From: Gemmatimonadota bacterium
Lineage (GTDB): Bacteria > 4572-55 > J002
Assembly (NCBI GenBank): GCA_003697105.1
Contig: RFFQ01000146.1
Coordinates: 1-64,000 of the forward strand
Direction: 5' to 3'
Length of the DNA stretch: 64,000 nucleotides
The notes beneath the pieces were generated by a model that had not been told where the DNA came from, did not search any database, and was given only the letters and a program-made list of their open reading frames with translations. Positions within the stretch are counted from its first letter, which is position 1. Every line of letters starts with the position of its first letter. A program made the position numbers and the translations under genes. Positions 48,931 to 58,327 of this stretch are shown here, one piece after another.

Positions 48931-51006
48931 ATGACGGCAGTAACCACACCTAAATATACGGATTTGCACGATCCGAGTCTCTATTTCAATCGCGAACTCA
49001 GTTGGATTCAGTTTAACGAGCGCGTACTCCGGGAAGCTCTAGACCCCGATAATTGGCCCCTATTGGAGCGACTCAAATTTCTCTCCATTTTTAGCACCAA
49101 TTTGGATGAATTTTTTATGATTCGGGTTGCCGGTCTTAAACAGCAGATCGGTGCGGAGATTCACAAAAAATCTCCGGATGGCCTCACGCCAGAAGAGCAA
49201 CTCAAATTAATTTCAGAGCAAGTTCACCGGCAAGTTGACGCCCAGATAACGTGCTTCATGGAGGATATCTTGCCCAAACTGGAAACTGCCGGTATTTATT
49301 TTCATCACTACCGTGACTTAAATCCGGCGCATCGGAAATTCTTAGATAAACTCTTTAAAAAAGATATTTTTCCGGTATTGACTCCGTTGGGCTTTGACCC
49401 CGGACGACCGTTTCCCCATTTGCTGAATATCAGTATTTACATTGCTTTTTTTGTTAGAGATGCGAATCAGCACGAGGAAGAACCCAAATTTGCCATTGTA
49501 CAAATGCCCTCTACATTGCCTCGCTTAATTCCCCTCCCGTACAAGCGAGGCACACATTTTGCCCTGTTGGAAGATGTTATCAGTGCAAATGCGCATCGCC
49601 TTTTTTTGGGATATGATGTCCTCGAATGCTATCCTTTTCAGGTCACCCGAGATGCGGACTTGGAAATTGCCGAAGATGAAGCGGATGACCTGCTGGAAAC
49701 GGTAGAACGCGAGGTCAATAAGCGGCGGTGGGGTAAAGCTGTTCGTCTGGCGATTGATCACTGTATGCCGGATAAGATTCGGGGTATCCTCGCGGACTCC
49801 CTCAATTTGCACCCGCAGGATGTGTACGAAGTGAAGGGTCCCTTGAATCTCTCTGATTTTATGCAACTGTATAAACTGGATCGACCGGATTTGAAAGATA
49901 AGCCGTTCACGCCCCGTTCCGTCCCCGATGTGCAAGGTTATAATACCATTTTTGATGCGATTCAGGAGAAAGATATTCTCCTTCACCACCCGTATGAATC
50001 TTTTAATAGTGTCATTGATTTTGTGCGAACCGCCGCAGAAGACCCCAACGTACTTGCCATTAAAATGACGCTTTACCGCACGGGAGTGGACTCGCCGATT
50101 CTGCGGGCACTCTCTACCGCCGTGGAAAATGGAAAACAAGTAGCGGTTCTGGTGGAGTTGAAAGCGCGGTTTGATGAAGAAAATAACATCGTTTGGGCAC
50201 GGTTACTGGCAAAATCCGGGGTTCATGTGGTGTATGGCTTGTTAGGCTTAAAGACCCACTGTAAAGTTGCTTTAGTTGTCCGGCGTGAGGGTAATCTCAT
50301 CCGGCGGTATGTTCACTTGGCTACCGGCAATTACAATCCCACAACGGCTAAAATCTACACCGACTTGGGCTTGATGACGTGTCACCCAGATTTTGGCGAA
50401 GATGTATCCCACCTGTTTAATTATCTGACGGGTTATTCTCGCCGCCAAAAATGGCGAAAATTACTGGTTTCACCCCTCAATTTACGGCAAGAATTGATTC
50501 GCTTGGTGCGGGATGAGATCATTATCCATGAAAAAAGCGGCAACGGCTGGATTATCCTCAAAATGAATTCCTTGCTCGATGCCGAAATGATCCGCTATTT
50601 GTACCAAGCGTCACAAGCCGGTGTCCGGGTTGATCTGCTGATCCGGGGGATTTGCTCGTTGCGTCCCGGCGTGCCGGGGATTAGCGATAACATTCGGGTC
50701 AAGAGTATTGTGGGGCGGTTTTTGGAACACAGCCGGATTTTTTACTTTCGGAATGGTGGTGATGAACGTGTCTATTTAGGCAGTGCGGATTGGATGCCCC
50801 GCAACCTCGACCGGCGCGTAGAAACCGTTTTCCCTGTGGAAGACCCGCGCTTGAAGCGTCGCATCACGGATGAGATTTTGATAACCACCTTGAAAGACAA
50901 TGTGAAATCATACGAACTAAAAAGTGATGGTACGTATGAAAAGATTCCGCACTCCCCTGAAAATGCAGTGAATTGCCAAGAAATATTTCTCAATGAATAC
51001 GACTAA
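48931..51006 (+). CDS. ppk1: Polyphosphate kinase
   Basis: YFNRELSWIQFNERVLREA...FSTNLDEFFMIRVAGL...HHPYESFNSVIDFV...GLKTHCK...HLATGNYN. Confidence 0.97.
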   Translation: MTAVTTPKYTDLHDPSLYFNRELSWIQFNERVLREALDPDNWPLLERLKFLSIFSTNLDEFFMIRVAGLKQQIGAEIHKKSPDGLTPEEQLKLISEQVHRQVDAQITCFMEDILPKLETAGIYFHHYRDLNPAHRKFLDKLFKKDIFPVLTPLGFDPGRPFPHLLNISIYIAFFVRDANQHEEEPKFAIVQMPSTLPRLIPLPYKRGTHFALLEDVISANAHRLFLGYDVLECYPFQVTRDADLEIAEDEADDLLETVEREVNKRRWGKAVRLAIDHCMPDKIRGILADSLNLHPQDVYEVKGPLNLSDFMQLYKLDRPDLKDKPFTPRSVPDVQGYNTIFDAIQEKDILLHHPYESFNSVIDFVRTAAEDPNVLAIKMTLYRTGVDSPILRALSTAVENGKQVAVLVELKARFDEENNIVWARLLAKSGVHVVYGLLGLKTHCKVALVVRREGNLIRRYVHLATGNYNPTTAKIYTDLGLMTCHPDFGEDVSHLFNYLTGYSRRQKWRKLLVSPLNLRQELIRLVRDEIIIHEKSGNGWIILKMNSLLDAEMIRYLYQASQAGVRVDLLIRGICSLRPGVPGISDNIRVKSIVGRFLEHSRIFYFRNGGDERVYLGSADWMPRNLDRRVETVFPVEDPRLKRRITDEILITTLKDNVKSYELKSDGTYEKIPHSPENAVNCQEIFLNEYD

Positions 51007-52951
51007 AACGATTCTTCTAATTGATGATGACCCCCATATTCGTCACCTGATTGGGTTGTTTTTACGGCGGACGGATTACCACCTGATTAGTGCCGGTGAT
51101 GGGGAATCCGGTTTACGCTTGATCCGAGAAAAAAAACCGGCGGCGATTCTGCTAGACCGGATGTTACCGGGACTCTCCGGTGACGAGGTTCTGCGCCGGT
51201 TGCGGCATGACCCAGCCTACCGGGAAGTCGCCCAGACACCGGTGATTGTGCTAACCGCACTTTCCGGGCGGGAAGTTCGTCAAAAAACACTCGAATTAGG
51301 CGCCAACGCTTATCTCACCAAGCCCGTCACCTTTGATATGTTGACCAACCAATTGGAAAGTGTCCTTTACCACTATTCTCTAGCTCTTCCAGCGGAGCCG
51401 TCCCTTACCAGTGATATTTACGAATTGTTGGTGGAAAATATCCATGATCTGGTTTTTGTTCTCTCGGCTTCGGGACAGGTGATGTATATCAATCCCCGCG
51501 TGCAGGATATGCTCGGCTACCCCCAAACGGAGATGTCCCAACGGTATTTCTCTGATTTTGTTTATCCCGATGATGTGGCCGTGGTTCAAGGCGTACTTAG
51601 CCACATTGTGGAAACCGGCGAACTGCATCAATTGGAAATCCGAATGCTCCACAAGGATAACAGCTTGCGGTATATGGAATTGACCGGAAAGCGGGTTGCT
51701 CGGAAAGATCAATACTTGATCATGGGTTCGGCGCGGGATGTGACGGTTGAGAATGACCTGCGGCAATCCGTGCGGCATTATGCCGAAAATTTGCAAGAGA
51801 TGGTCGAACGCCGGACGTACGAATTAGAGTTGGCAAAAAGTGAGATTACCTATCTGTTTCAGACCATCTCTCAGGTAATTGCACAATCGTCGATTGCGCG
51901 TAAAATCGAGGTGATTTGTGAGGCACTCGTCCGGGATCGATTTTACCAACAAGTGGTGATTGAAATTTACAACACCGATAATGTGCTTACGCACCGCACA
52001 GAACGGGGTCACATTGATGCGAATATCAGCCCGCAGCGCTATCGCTACCCGTTTTACCGGCAGGATGAAACTGTTTTGGGGTATCTGGAGGTGTACAACC
52101 CGCTGATTGAACTCTCGGACGAAGTGCAACGCATGATCAATTTATTTGTCAATGTCATTGCTCTTTCCATTGAGCGAGCCGAATTAGAGAGCGAAAATGA
52201 GGCAATCCATAAAGAATTGGTGGTGAAGAAGCTGGAGGCGGATGAACTGAGTATCCTCAAGTCGGAATTTATGAATAATGTCGGGCATGAATTTCGAACC
52301 CCGCTGGCAATTATTATCGGCTATCTGGATGTATTAACTCGGGGTATTGGGGGCAAGTTAAACGCGCGACAAGCCCAAATGGTGCAAGTCATGCGGGAAA
52401 ATGCGGATAAACTCCATCGATTAATTCAAGATATTCTGGATTTTTCACAGATTCAACTGAATGGGTTATCGGTTGCTTACGAACCCTGTGCCGTTCCCCA
52501 ACTGATCCTTTCTGCCACCGCCCGGGTGACCAATATGGCTAAGCAAAAAAATATTGCGCTCACCTATGTGTATCCGCATGATTTACCGGAAATTTTGCTT
52601 GACCCAAGCAAAACGGCACGTATTCTCCATGTGTTATTGGATAATGCCGTGAAATTTACGGACCCCGGTGGGACGGTGACGCTGGAAGCTGTGCATAACC
52701 AACATGAGATTCGGTTTCGGGTCAAAGATAGCGGTCATGGCATTGCCGAAGCAGACCGGGAGAAGATTTTTGAACCGTTCCGCCAAGGGGATGGCTCAAC
52801 GATTCGGGAACATGGCGGCACCGGGTTAGGGTTGAGTTTTGCCAAACATCTAACCGAATTATTGGAGGGGGAATTATCTTTCACCAGTGTGGTGGGGCAG
52901 GGTACAACGTTTGAAGTGGCGTTTCCCTTACGCTATGCGGAATGTTCGTAG
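50993..52951 (+). CDS. Receiver-PAS-GAF-like hybrid histidine kinase
   Basis: Receiver ILLDRMLPGLSGDE; PAS region; H-box NNVGHEFRTPLAIIIGYL; GTGLGLSFAK. Confidence 0.93.
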   Translation: MNTTKTILLIDDDPHIRHLIGLFLRRTDYHLISAGDGESGLRLIREKKPAAILLDRMLPGLSGDEVLRRLRHDPAYREVAQTPVIVLTALSGREVRQKTLELGANAYLTKPVTFDMLTNQLESVLYHYSLALPAEPSLTSDIYELLVENIHDLVFVLSASGQVMYINPRVQDMLGYPQTEMSQRYFSDFVYPDDVAVVQGVLSHIVETGELHQLEIRMLHKDNSLRYMELTGKRVARKDQYLIMGSARDVTVENDLRQSVRHYAENLQEMVERRTYELELAKSEITYLFQTISQVIAQSSIARKIEVICEALVRDRFYQQVVIEIYNTDNVLTHRTERGHIDANISPQRYRYPFYRQDETVLGYLEVYNPLIELSDEVQRMINLFVNVIALSIERAELESENEAIHKELVVKKLEADELSILKSEFMNNVGHEFRTPLAIIIGYLDVLTRGIGGKLNARQAQMVQVMRENADKLHRLIQDILDFSQIQLNGLSVAYEPCAVPQLILSATARVTNMAKQKNIALTYVYPHDLPEILLDPSKTARILHVLLDNAVKFTDPGGTVTLEAVHNQHEIRFRVKDSGHGIAEADREKIFEPFRQGDGSTIREHGGTGLGLSFAKHLTELLEGELSFTSVVGQGTTFEVAFPLRYAECS

Positions 52952-52983
52952 GGGATTCCCCAAAAGTGCCTTTCGATCACGCC

Positions 52984-53655
52984 TCACGTTAACCGGCGCA
53001 ATGCCATATACGTCAAACCCACCACAATTAGGACGATACTCGTGAGGAATACCCCCCAGTGATAATCAACCATACCATATAGGACAAAAGACCCGATAAG
53101 AATCCCACCGAGAAGCATTCGGGCTTGCCGCGTCGTTTTGGCGAGTGCCGAAATCGAGATTGCCCCTAAGCCGAACAGGGTGGGTATGACCCAGATTACA
53201 AGCCCCCAGACCAACACATCCCCCCACGAAACCCCTCCCAGAAAAAAGACCACCGCAAAAAACGGAAGTGCCAATAGTGCCAACATCATAACACTCACCA
53301 GAGAGCCGTACAATTTGCCAAAAAGTAACTCCCGGGGGTTAAGGGGAGTTAACGCTAAGGCATCGAAGGTCTGTTTTTCCCGTTCACCGGCAATCTCCAT
53401 CAGATTCACCCCAATGCTGTTGATACTCAAAAAAAACGTGAGCAATCCAGCCAAACTTTGAAAAAAATGACGCCCGACTTGGGATAAATTCGATTGGGCA
53501 ACACCGGCACTCAACCATACTCCCAGAAAAAAAAGTGTCATGACCAGCATGGTGAGTAAAAATACAAATTGATTCCGAAATACTCGCTTTGCCCGGATGT
53601 AACGGCGCCAGTTGCTCCGGGTGAGGGGGTTGATTTCGTATTGCCCGTCACTCAT
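52984..53655 (-). CDS. ABC-2-type transporter permease
   Basis: Multi-TM; EIAGEREKQTFDALALTPLNPRELLFGKLYGSL signature; start MSDGQYEINPLTR preferred over 53706. Confidence 0.8.
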   Translation of the reverse strand: MSDGQYEINPLTRSNWRRYIRAKRVFRNQFVFLLTMLVMTLFFLGVWLSAGVAQSNLSQVGRHFFQSLAGLLTFFLSINSIGVNLMEIAGEREKQTFDALALTPLNPRELLFGKLYGSLVSVMMLALLALPFFAVVFFLGGVSWGDVLVWGLVIWVIPTLFGLGAISISALAKTTRQARMLLGGILIGSFVLYGMVDYHWGVFLTSIVLIVVGLTYMALRRLT

Positions 53656-53739
53656 GGGTGTTGTGAGGCTGACAAACGTGAATATATAGGCAACGATCGG
53701 GGGCATGAATCCCTCTAACTGGGGTACAGGTGAATTGTC

Positions 53740-53774
53740 AAAAAAACCTCGTTCAAGCGATGCCTGAACGAGGT
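53740..53774 (-). terminator. Rho-independent terminator for the subtilase gene
   Basis: Minus strand ACCTCGTTCA-loop-TGAACGAGGT followed by TTTTTT. Confidence 0.75.
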
Positions 53775-53833
53775 GTATTTGGTGCGGTGAACGCCAAAAG
53801 TCAAGTTTTTATTTTGGGTTGGGAAAATTTTCC

Positions 53834-56587
53834 TTATTTGAGGAGCACCATACTTCGGGTGTGTTCATAATCGCCAGCGACCAACCGGTAGTAATAAATT
53901 CCACTAAAGGCACGCTCCCCGTTTTCGAGCCGGCCGTCCCACTCAATGGCATATGATCCGGCAGGTTGTTCTTGAGCTACTAAGGTGCGAACTAATTGCC
54001 CCTGATTGGTGTAGATTGCCAGCGAAACCGTGCTTGCTACGGGTAATTCATAGCGGATTGTGGTTTTTGGATTGAATGGGTTGGGGTAATTTGGATTCAA
54101 CCGGTAGTGTGCTGGTGTGTGTATTGACGTATTCACCCGATCATCTTCAACCGAAATATAAAAATCCGTTGCCCCATAGATGGCAAAATTATCAAAGAAC
54201 CAACCGGGGTCTGAATTGTTGGTGGAGCCAAACCGGAATCGGAATTTTACCCGTTGGTTAAGATAATCCAATAGAGGAAATTCCACGCGTTGCCAGCCCT
54301 CACTTTCGCCGGTAAAGCCGGGTTGTCCGCCGAGACCGACGATGGAATTATCGGGATAGCCTCCCTCTGGGGGCAATATGAGCCACGTTTCGCCATTATC
54401 CGTAGAAATCTGCACCAGGCCGCCATCCCACCCCTCGTCCATGTCATACCACGTATAAAAGACCAATCGTGGGTCTTCGGTAATACCGATATTGAACGAG
54501 CGGGTTTCAAGGGAGTACCGGCGGTTGGGTTCGTACATGCCGTCTAAATCAGTGCCCCACACATGGTCTCCACTGTAGGCAAAGGCGGGTCCATAACCGG
54601 CTTGAGGTGTTCCCCATTCCCACTCATTAAACCCGCTTGCCGGTATAAAATCTCCATTGTTCTCTTCAAAACTTTGAACAAAGGTCAAGGTGAGGTTCAT
54701 TTCGGTTTCCTCACCGGCAGGGATGTCTAAACTCACTTCTTGCGGGTCGTGATGGGGGGCATCTACCCAGAAGGTATATGTATAATCTCCCGCCAAATCG
54801 ATTGAAAATTGGCCGTCTTCACCGGTATAAAATGGGTCGACCGGCACACCGAGCGGTGTAATTTCGGCGTTTGCCAGCCCGTAACCGTGCGAACTGGCAA
54901 TCATCCCGCTCAAGTGACCCTGAGGCCGGGCTTCTAACTCAATATCCACGACGAGCGTTTCTTGCGAGGCGATGGTATATTCTGCTTCGGAAACAAAATC
55001 ATAATATCCGAAACGGGTTGCCTGAAGGGTGTATGTTCCCGGTTGGGCAGAAAGATGATAAAATCCATTTTCATCGGAAAGCGTTTCAAAGCGGGTATTG
55101 GCGATGAACACGCGGGTTTCACGCAAGACTTCCCCACTTCCGGCATCGGTTACAGTTCCCTGAAAAGCGGACATGCGGGCGTAAACTTCCATTACGGCGG
55201 CGTAGGCATCGATGAACCCATGCCCGTAATCATTATCTTCGCCGGCGGGTCCCAGATCAATGGCGGTAAGCATCAGAATTTCTTTAATTTCATTGACCTC
55301 AATATTGGGGTCTGCTTGCCGCATCAGCGCCACCACGCCGGCGACGTGCGGCGCCGACATTGACGTGCCGCTGAGTTCTGAGTAACTACTGCCGTATGCG
55401 GAGCGGACATCCACCCCTGGGGCGCTCACTTCCGGCTTGATTTCCAGTCCCGGCTCGGCTTCGCAATCGGTGGGACCGCCCAAACTGAAGCTGGCAATGG
55501 TGAAGGGCGGTGTTGTGGTTGTGGCGCCAACACAAAAGCCGGTGAAGGGTGTTTCCGCCCGGTCTTTGGGTTGGGGGACAATGGTAATTCCACTGCGGGC
55601 ATTGCCGGATGACCAAACGAGTACGACACCGGCGGCTTCGCAAATATCCATCGCCTCATAATAGGGGAATCCGGCGGGGCAGTTCCCGGCGTACAAGCTC
55701 CATGAATTATTGGAGACATCCGGAACATCATCAATGGTCTCGGGGTTACCATCTGGATCGGCGATCCATTCGAGGGCAGGAATCGCCGAGCTACTTTCCG
55801 CTGCAATCCACAGGGCGGCGGGGGCAACCCCGATGGTGTCCGCCGTTGCCGGATCAAGACCGCAGATCGTTCCCATGGTATGGGTACCGTGCCCATTATT
55901 ATCAGAGGGGGTGCTGCCGGCACCATACCAGCATTCATTTGCTGGATGTCCAAAATTGCCACGCCAGCGGGCATTTAGTGCCGGATGGTTCAAATTCACA
56001 CCGGTATCCACATTGCTTACCAGCCGTCCTTCGCCCCGCAGACCGAGTTCATTCCAGACCCGGGGCGCATTGATGCCCCGTAATCCGGGTTCGGTGCCGC
56101 CAGGAGTCCGCAGATGGGAGGCTGGGCGGATACTGACCGGTTCATCGGGCACAATTTCCGGCTGATTCCATAATATCCCCACGCCGGGTTGTGCGGCTAA
56201 ATCTGCGATGGATTGCTTCTGAATTTCGACGTAAATCGCGTTGGTAATCCAATAACTTTCATAGGTTGCTACGACGCCTTGCGCCTGCAAATCTGCCAGA
56301 TAAGCACGTAGGGGGGGTTGAGTTCGTTCTGCCAATTCCTGAGCGGCTGTGATGACCACGCGATGGCGTTCCGCTCGCGTTGCGCGTTGGGCAGTTAATT
56401 CATCACTAAGATATTGCACATCCAAACGCTCTTGCATACTGACCAACACCGGCACAAAATCATCATCTGCAAAACCGGGTAAAATCTCTTGTAAACCGGT
56501 GGAAATTTCCCCAGCGAAAAGTATGCGGCACGGAATAAGCACGATCCATAAACTTAAACTTATTCCAAGTTGTTGACGTATAGTCAT
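53834..56587 (-). CDS. S8 subtilisin-like serine protease with carboxypeptidase-regulatory-like domains and FlgD/Por-type C-terminal domain
   Basis: Catalytic VSNVDTGVN, NGHGTHTMGT, SGTSMSAPHVAGV; C-terminus YPNPFNPKTTIRYELP...SGIYYYRLVAG...SMVLLK; ORF track start 56617. Confidence 0.93.
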   Translation of the reverse strand: MTIRQQLGISLSLWIVLIPCRILFAGEISTGLQEILPGFADDDFVPVLVSMQERLDVQYLSDELTAQRATRAERHRVVITAAQELAERTQPPLRAYLADLQAQGVVATYESYWITNAIYVEIQKQSIADLAAQPGVGILWNQPEIVPDEPVSIRPASHLRTPGGTEPGLRGINAPRVWNELGLRGEGRLVSNVDTGVNLNHPALNARWRGNFGHPANECWYGAGSTPSDNNGHGTHTMGTICGLDPATADTIGVAPAALWIAAESSSAIPALEWIADPDGNPETIDDVPDVSNNSWSLYAGNCPAGFPYYEAMDICEAAGVVLVWSSGNARSGITIVPQPKDRAETPFTGFCVGATTTTPPFTIASFSLGGPTDCEAEPGLEIKPEVSAPGVDVRSAYGSSYSELSGTSMSAPHVAGVVALMRQADPNIEVNEIKEILMLTAIDLGPAGEDNDYGHGFIDAYAAVMEVYARMSAFQGTVTDAGSGEVLRETRVFIANTRFETLSDENGFYHLSAQPGTYTLQATRFGYYDFVSEAEYTIASQETLVVDIELEARPQGHLSGMIASSHGYGLANAEITPLGVPVDPFYTGEDGQFSIDLAGDYTYTFWVDAPHHDPQEVSLDIPAGEETEMNLTLTFVQSFEENNGDFIPASGFNEWEWGTPQAGYGPAFAYSGDHVWGTDLDGMYEPNRRYSLETRSFNIGITEDPRLVFYTWYDMDEGWDGGLVQISTDNGETWLILPPEGGYPDNSIVGLGGQPGFTGESEGWQRVEFPLLDYLNQRVKFRFRFGSTNNSDPGWFFDNFAIYGATDFYISVEDDRVNTSIHTPAHYRLNPNYPNPFNPKTTIRYELPVASTVSLAIYTNQGQLVRTLVAQEQPAGSYAIEWDGRLENGERAFSGIYYYRLVAGDYEHTRSMVLLK

Positions 56588-56749
56588 TGAAAAATGCTCC
56601 TTATTTGAGAGATACATATTTGGGAGATATACATTAAGGGAATTGAAATGTAGCCGGAAATTGGGGAAAACGGGGTGGGGTTTCCTTTACGTTTGTTGGA
56701 AATTAAAGCTCTACGGATGTTTGGTCAATATTTTTGTCTCATTCCAGGG

Positions 56750-56778
56750 TTGACTTTTTAGGGGTTTTCATCTAAATA
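56750..56778 (+). promoter_or_regulatory. Sigma70-type promoter abutting a start codon
   Basis: TTGACT-17 nt-TAAATA ending 8 nt before ATG 56786. Confidence 0.45.
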
Positions 56779-56785
56779 GCGACTT

Positions 56786-58216
56786 ATGCTCCGATTGAAA
56801 GAGGATACCGCCGTAAAATCACCAGAGTTTTCGCCCTTATTGGATCATCGTGCGTTGCTGGTCTATTTGGGGTTGGGTGCCATGATTTTGGCATTACTCT
56901 TCATGCTGTTGACCAACCTTTTGGTGCGCGAGCTCGACACCGAAAACCGCAAAATCTCAGAAGCCTTAACGCGCTTTTTGCTCCATTTGCCAACGACACT
57001 CGATGAAAATACCACGCGTCTTGTCAGCCAGATCGTCATGGACGATATTGTGAAACATCTGACGTTCCCCTATATTCTGACCGATGCCGAAGGCAATCCC
57101 CAAATTTGGGTGCGCTTGACTCCCCAACAGACGGTTGAAGTATGGGTGCGTGTCAGGCAAAAAGAGGCGTTTCAGGAATTAGAAGGGTATGCTGCCCTCA
57201 CGGATTCCATCTTTTGGGTGCGAAATAATGCGGTTATTTTAGACCACACGGAGGAGATTCAGCACGAATTGGAACGGGCGATTCGGAAGATGGATAGCCA
57301 TTATCCGCCTTTACCCATCTATCTCAATTTTGAGTTAGAGGATATTCAGTTTCGCCAACGGAAAACGGAAGATGAAATTTTACTAGGGTATTTGCATTAT
57401 GGGGAAACCCCCGTTATGCAAAAGCTCCGCTGGATGCCTATTGTTCAAACCCTTATTTTTCTGCTGTTTATGTTGTCTGGCTTGATTGGCTACCGTATGC
57501 TAAAGGCATCGGAGCAACGCTCTATTTGGGCAGGTATGGCAAAAGAGACGGCTCACCAGTTGGGTACACCGATCACCAGCTTGATGGGTTGGTTGGAACT
57601 ACTCACCGACCCTGATTTTGTCGATACGCCCGAATTAAACCGGCAGATGATCGTCGAATCCATGCGGAAAGATATTGAACGCCTCGATAAAGTGGCTTCC
57701 CGGTTTGGTAAAATTGGTTCTATGCCGGATTTAGCCCCGTTAGACCTCAATGAGGTGGTGCAGGGTATTGTCGATTACTACCGCCAACGGTTGCCACAAG
57801 TGGGGCGTAAATGTGTCATCCGGGTGCAAACTCAGCCGGTGCCGGTGGTTTACGCCAATCGGGAATTATTGGAATGGGTCATCGAAAATTTAATTAAAAA
57901 TGCCCTCGATGCGCTCGAAAAAGGGAATAGTTTTATCGACGTACAAACCCGTCTGGATGCCGCACATGGGATGGTAGAAATTATCGTAGGGGATAATGGC
58001 AAAGGTATCCCATTGAACCTTCAGTCATCTATTTTTTTGCCGGGGTTTACTACCAAAAAGCGGGGTTGGGGGTTGGGGTTAACCCTCGCCCGCCGGATTA
58101 TGGAAGATTACCACCGCGGCAAAATCCGCTTAATTCGCAGTTCACCGGGGGAAGGAAGTTGGTTTAGTGTGATGTTACCCGTGGCTCGTGTAAATGATTC
58201 GCATCTAACGAATTAG
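56786..58216 (+). CDS. Membrane sensor histidine kinase
   Basis: Two TM segments; H-box AKETAHQLGTPITSLMGWLELL; GDNGKGIP; GWGLGLTLARRIMEDY. Confidence 0.92.
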   Translation: MLRLKEDTAVKSPEFSPLLDHRALLVYLGLGAMILALLFMLLTNLLVRELDTENRKISEALTRFLLHLPTTLDENTTRLVSQIVMDDIVKHLTFPYILTDAEGNPQIWVRLTPQQTVEVWVRVRQKEAFQELEGYAALTDSIFWVRNNAVILDHTEEIQHELERAIRKMDSHYPPLPIYLNFELEDIQFRQRKTEDEILLGYLHYGETPVMQKLRWMPIVQTLIFLLFMLSGLIGYRMLKASEQRSIWAGMAKETAHQLGTPITSLMGWLELLTDPDFVDTPELNRQMIVESMRKDIERLDKVASRFGKIGSMPDLAPLDLNEVVQGIVDYYRQRLPQVGRKCVIRVQTQPVPVVYANRELLEWVIENLIKNALDALEKGNSFIDVQTRLDAAHGMVEIIVGDNGKGIPLNLQSSIFLPGFTTKKRGWGLGLTLARRIMEDYHRGKIRLIRSSPGEGSWFSVMLPVARVNDSHLTN

Positions 58217-58327
58217 ATTAGAATTCCAATTAAAAATAGCTTGACTTTTGTCATCAGGTGTGATACCGTTGAAGATGATTTGAACCGATTTACCTGATTT
58301 TCAAGGCGTTTAAGGAGCCTTTGGTTT

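Noticed and set aside
49525-50139. 204-aa minus-strand ORF
   Set aside because: Antisense shadow of ppk1.
55426-55974. 182-aa ORF inside the subtilase region
   Set aside because: Out-of-frame reading through catalytic-domain sequence; Pro-rich and without homology features.
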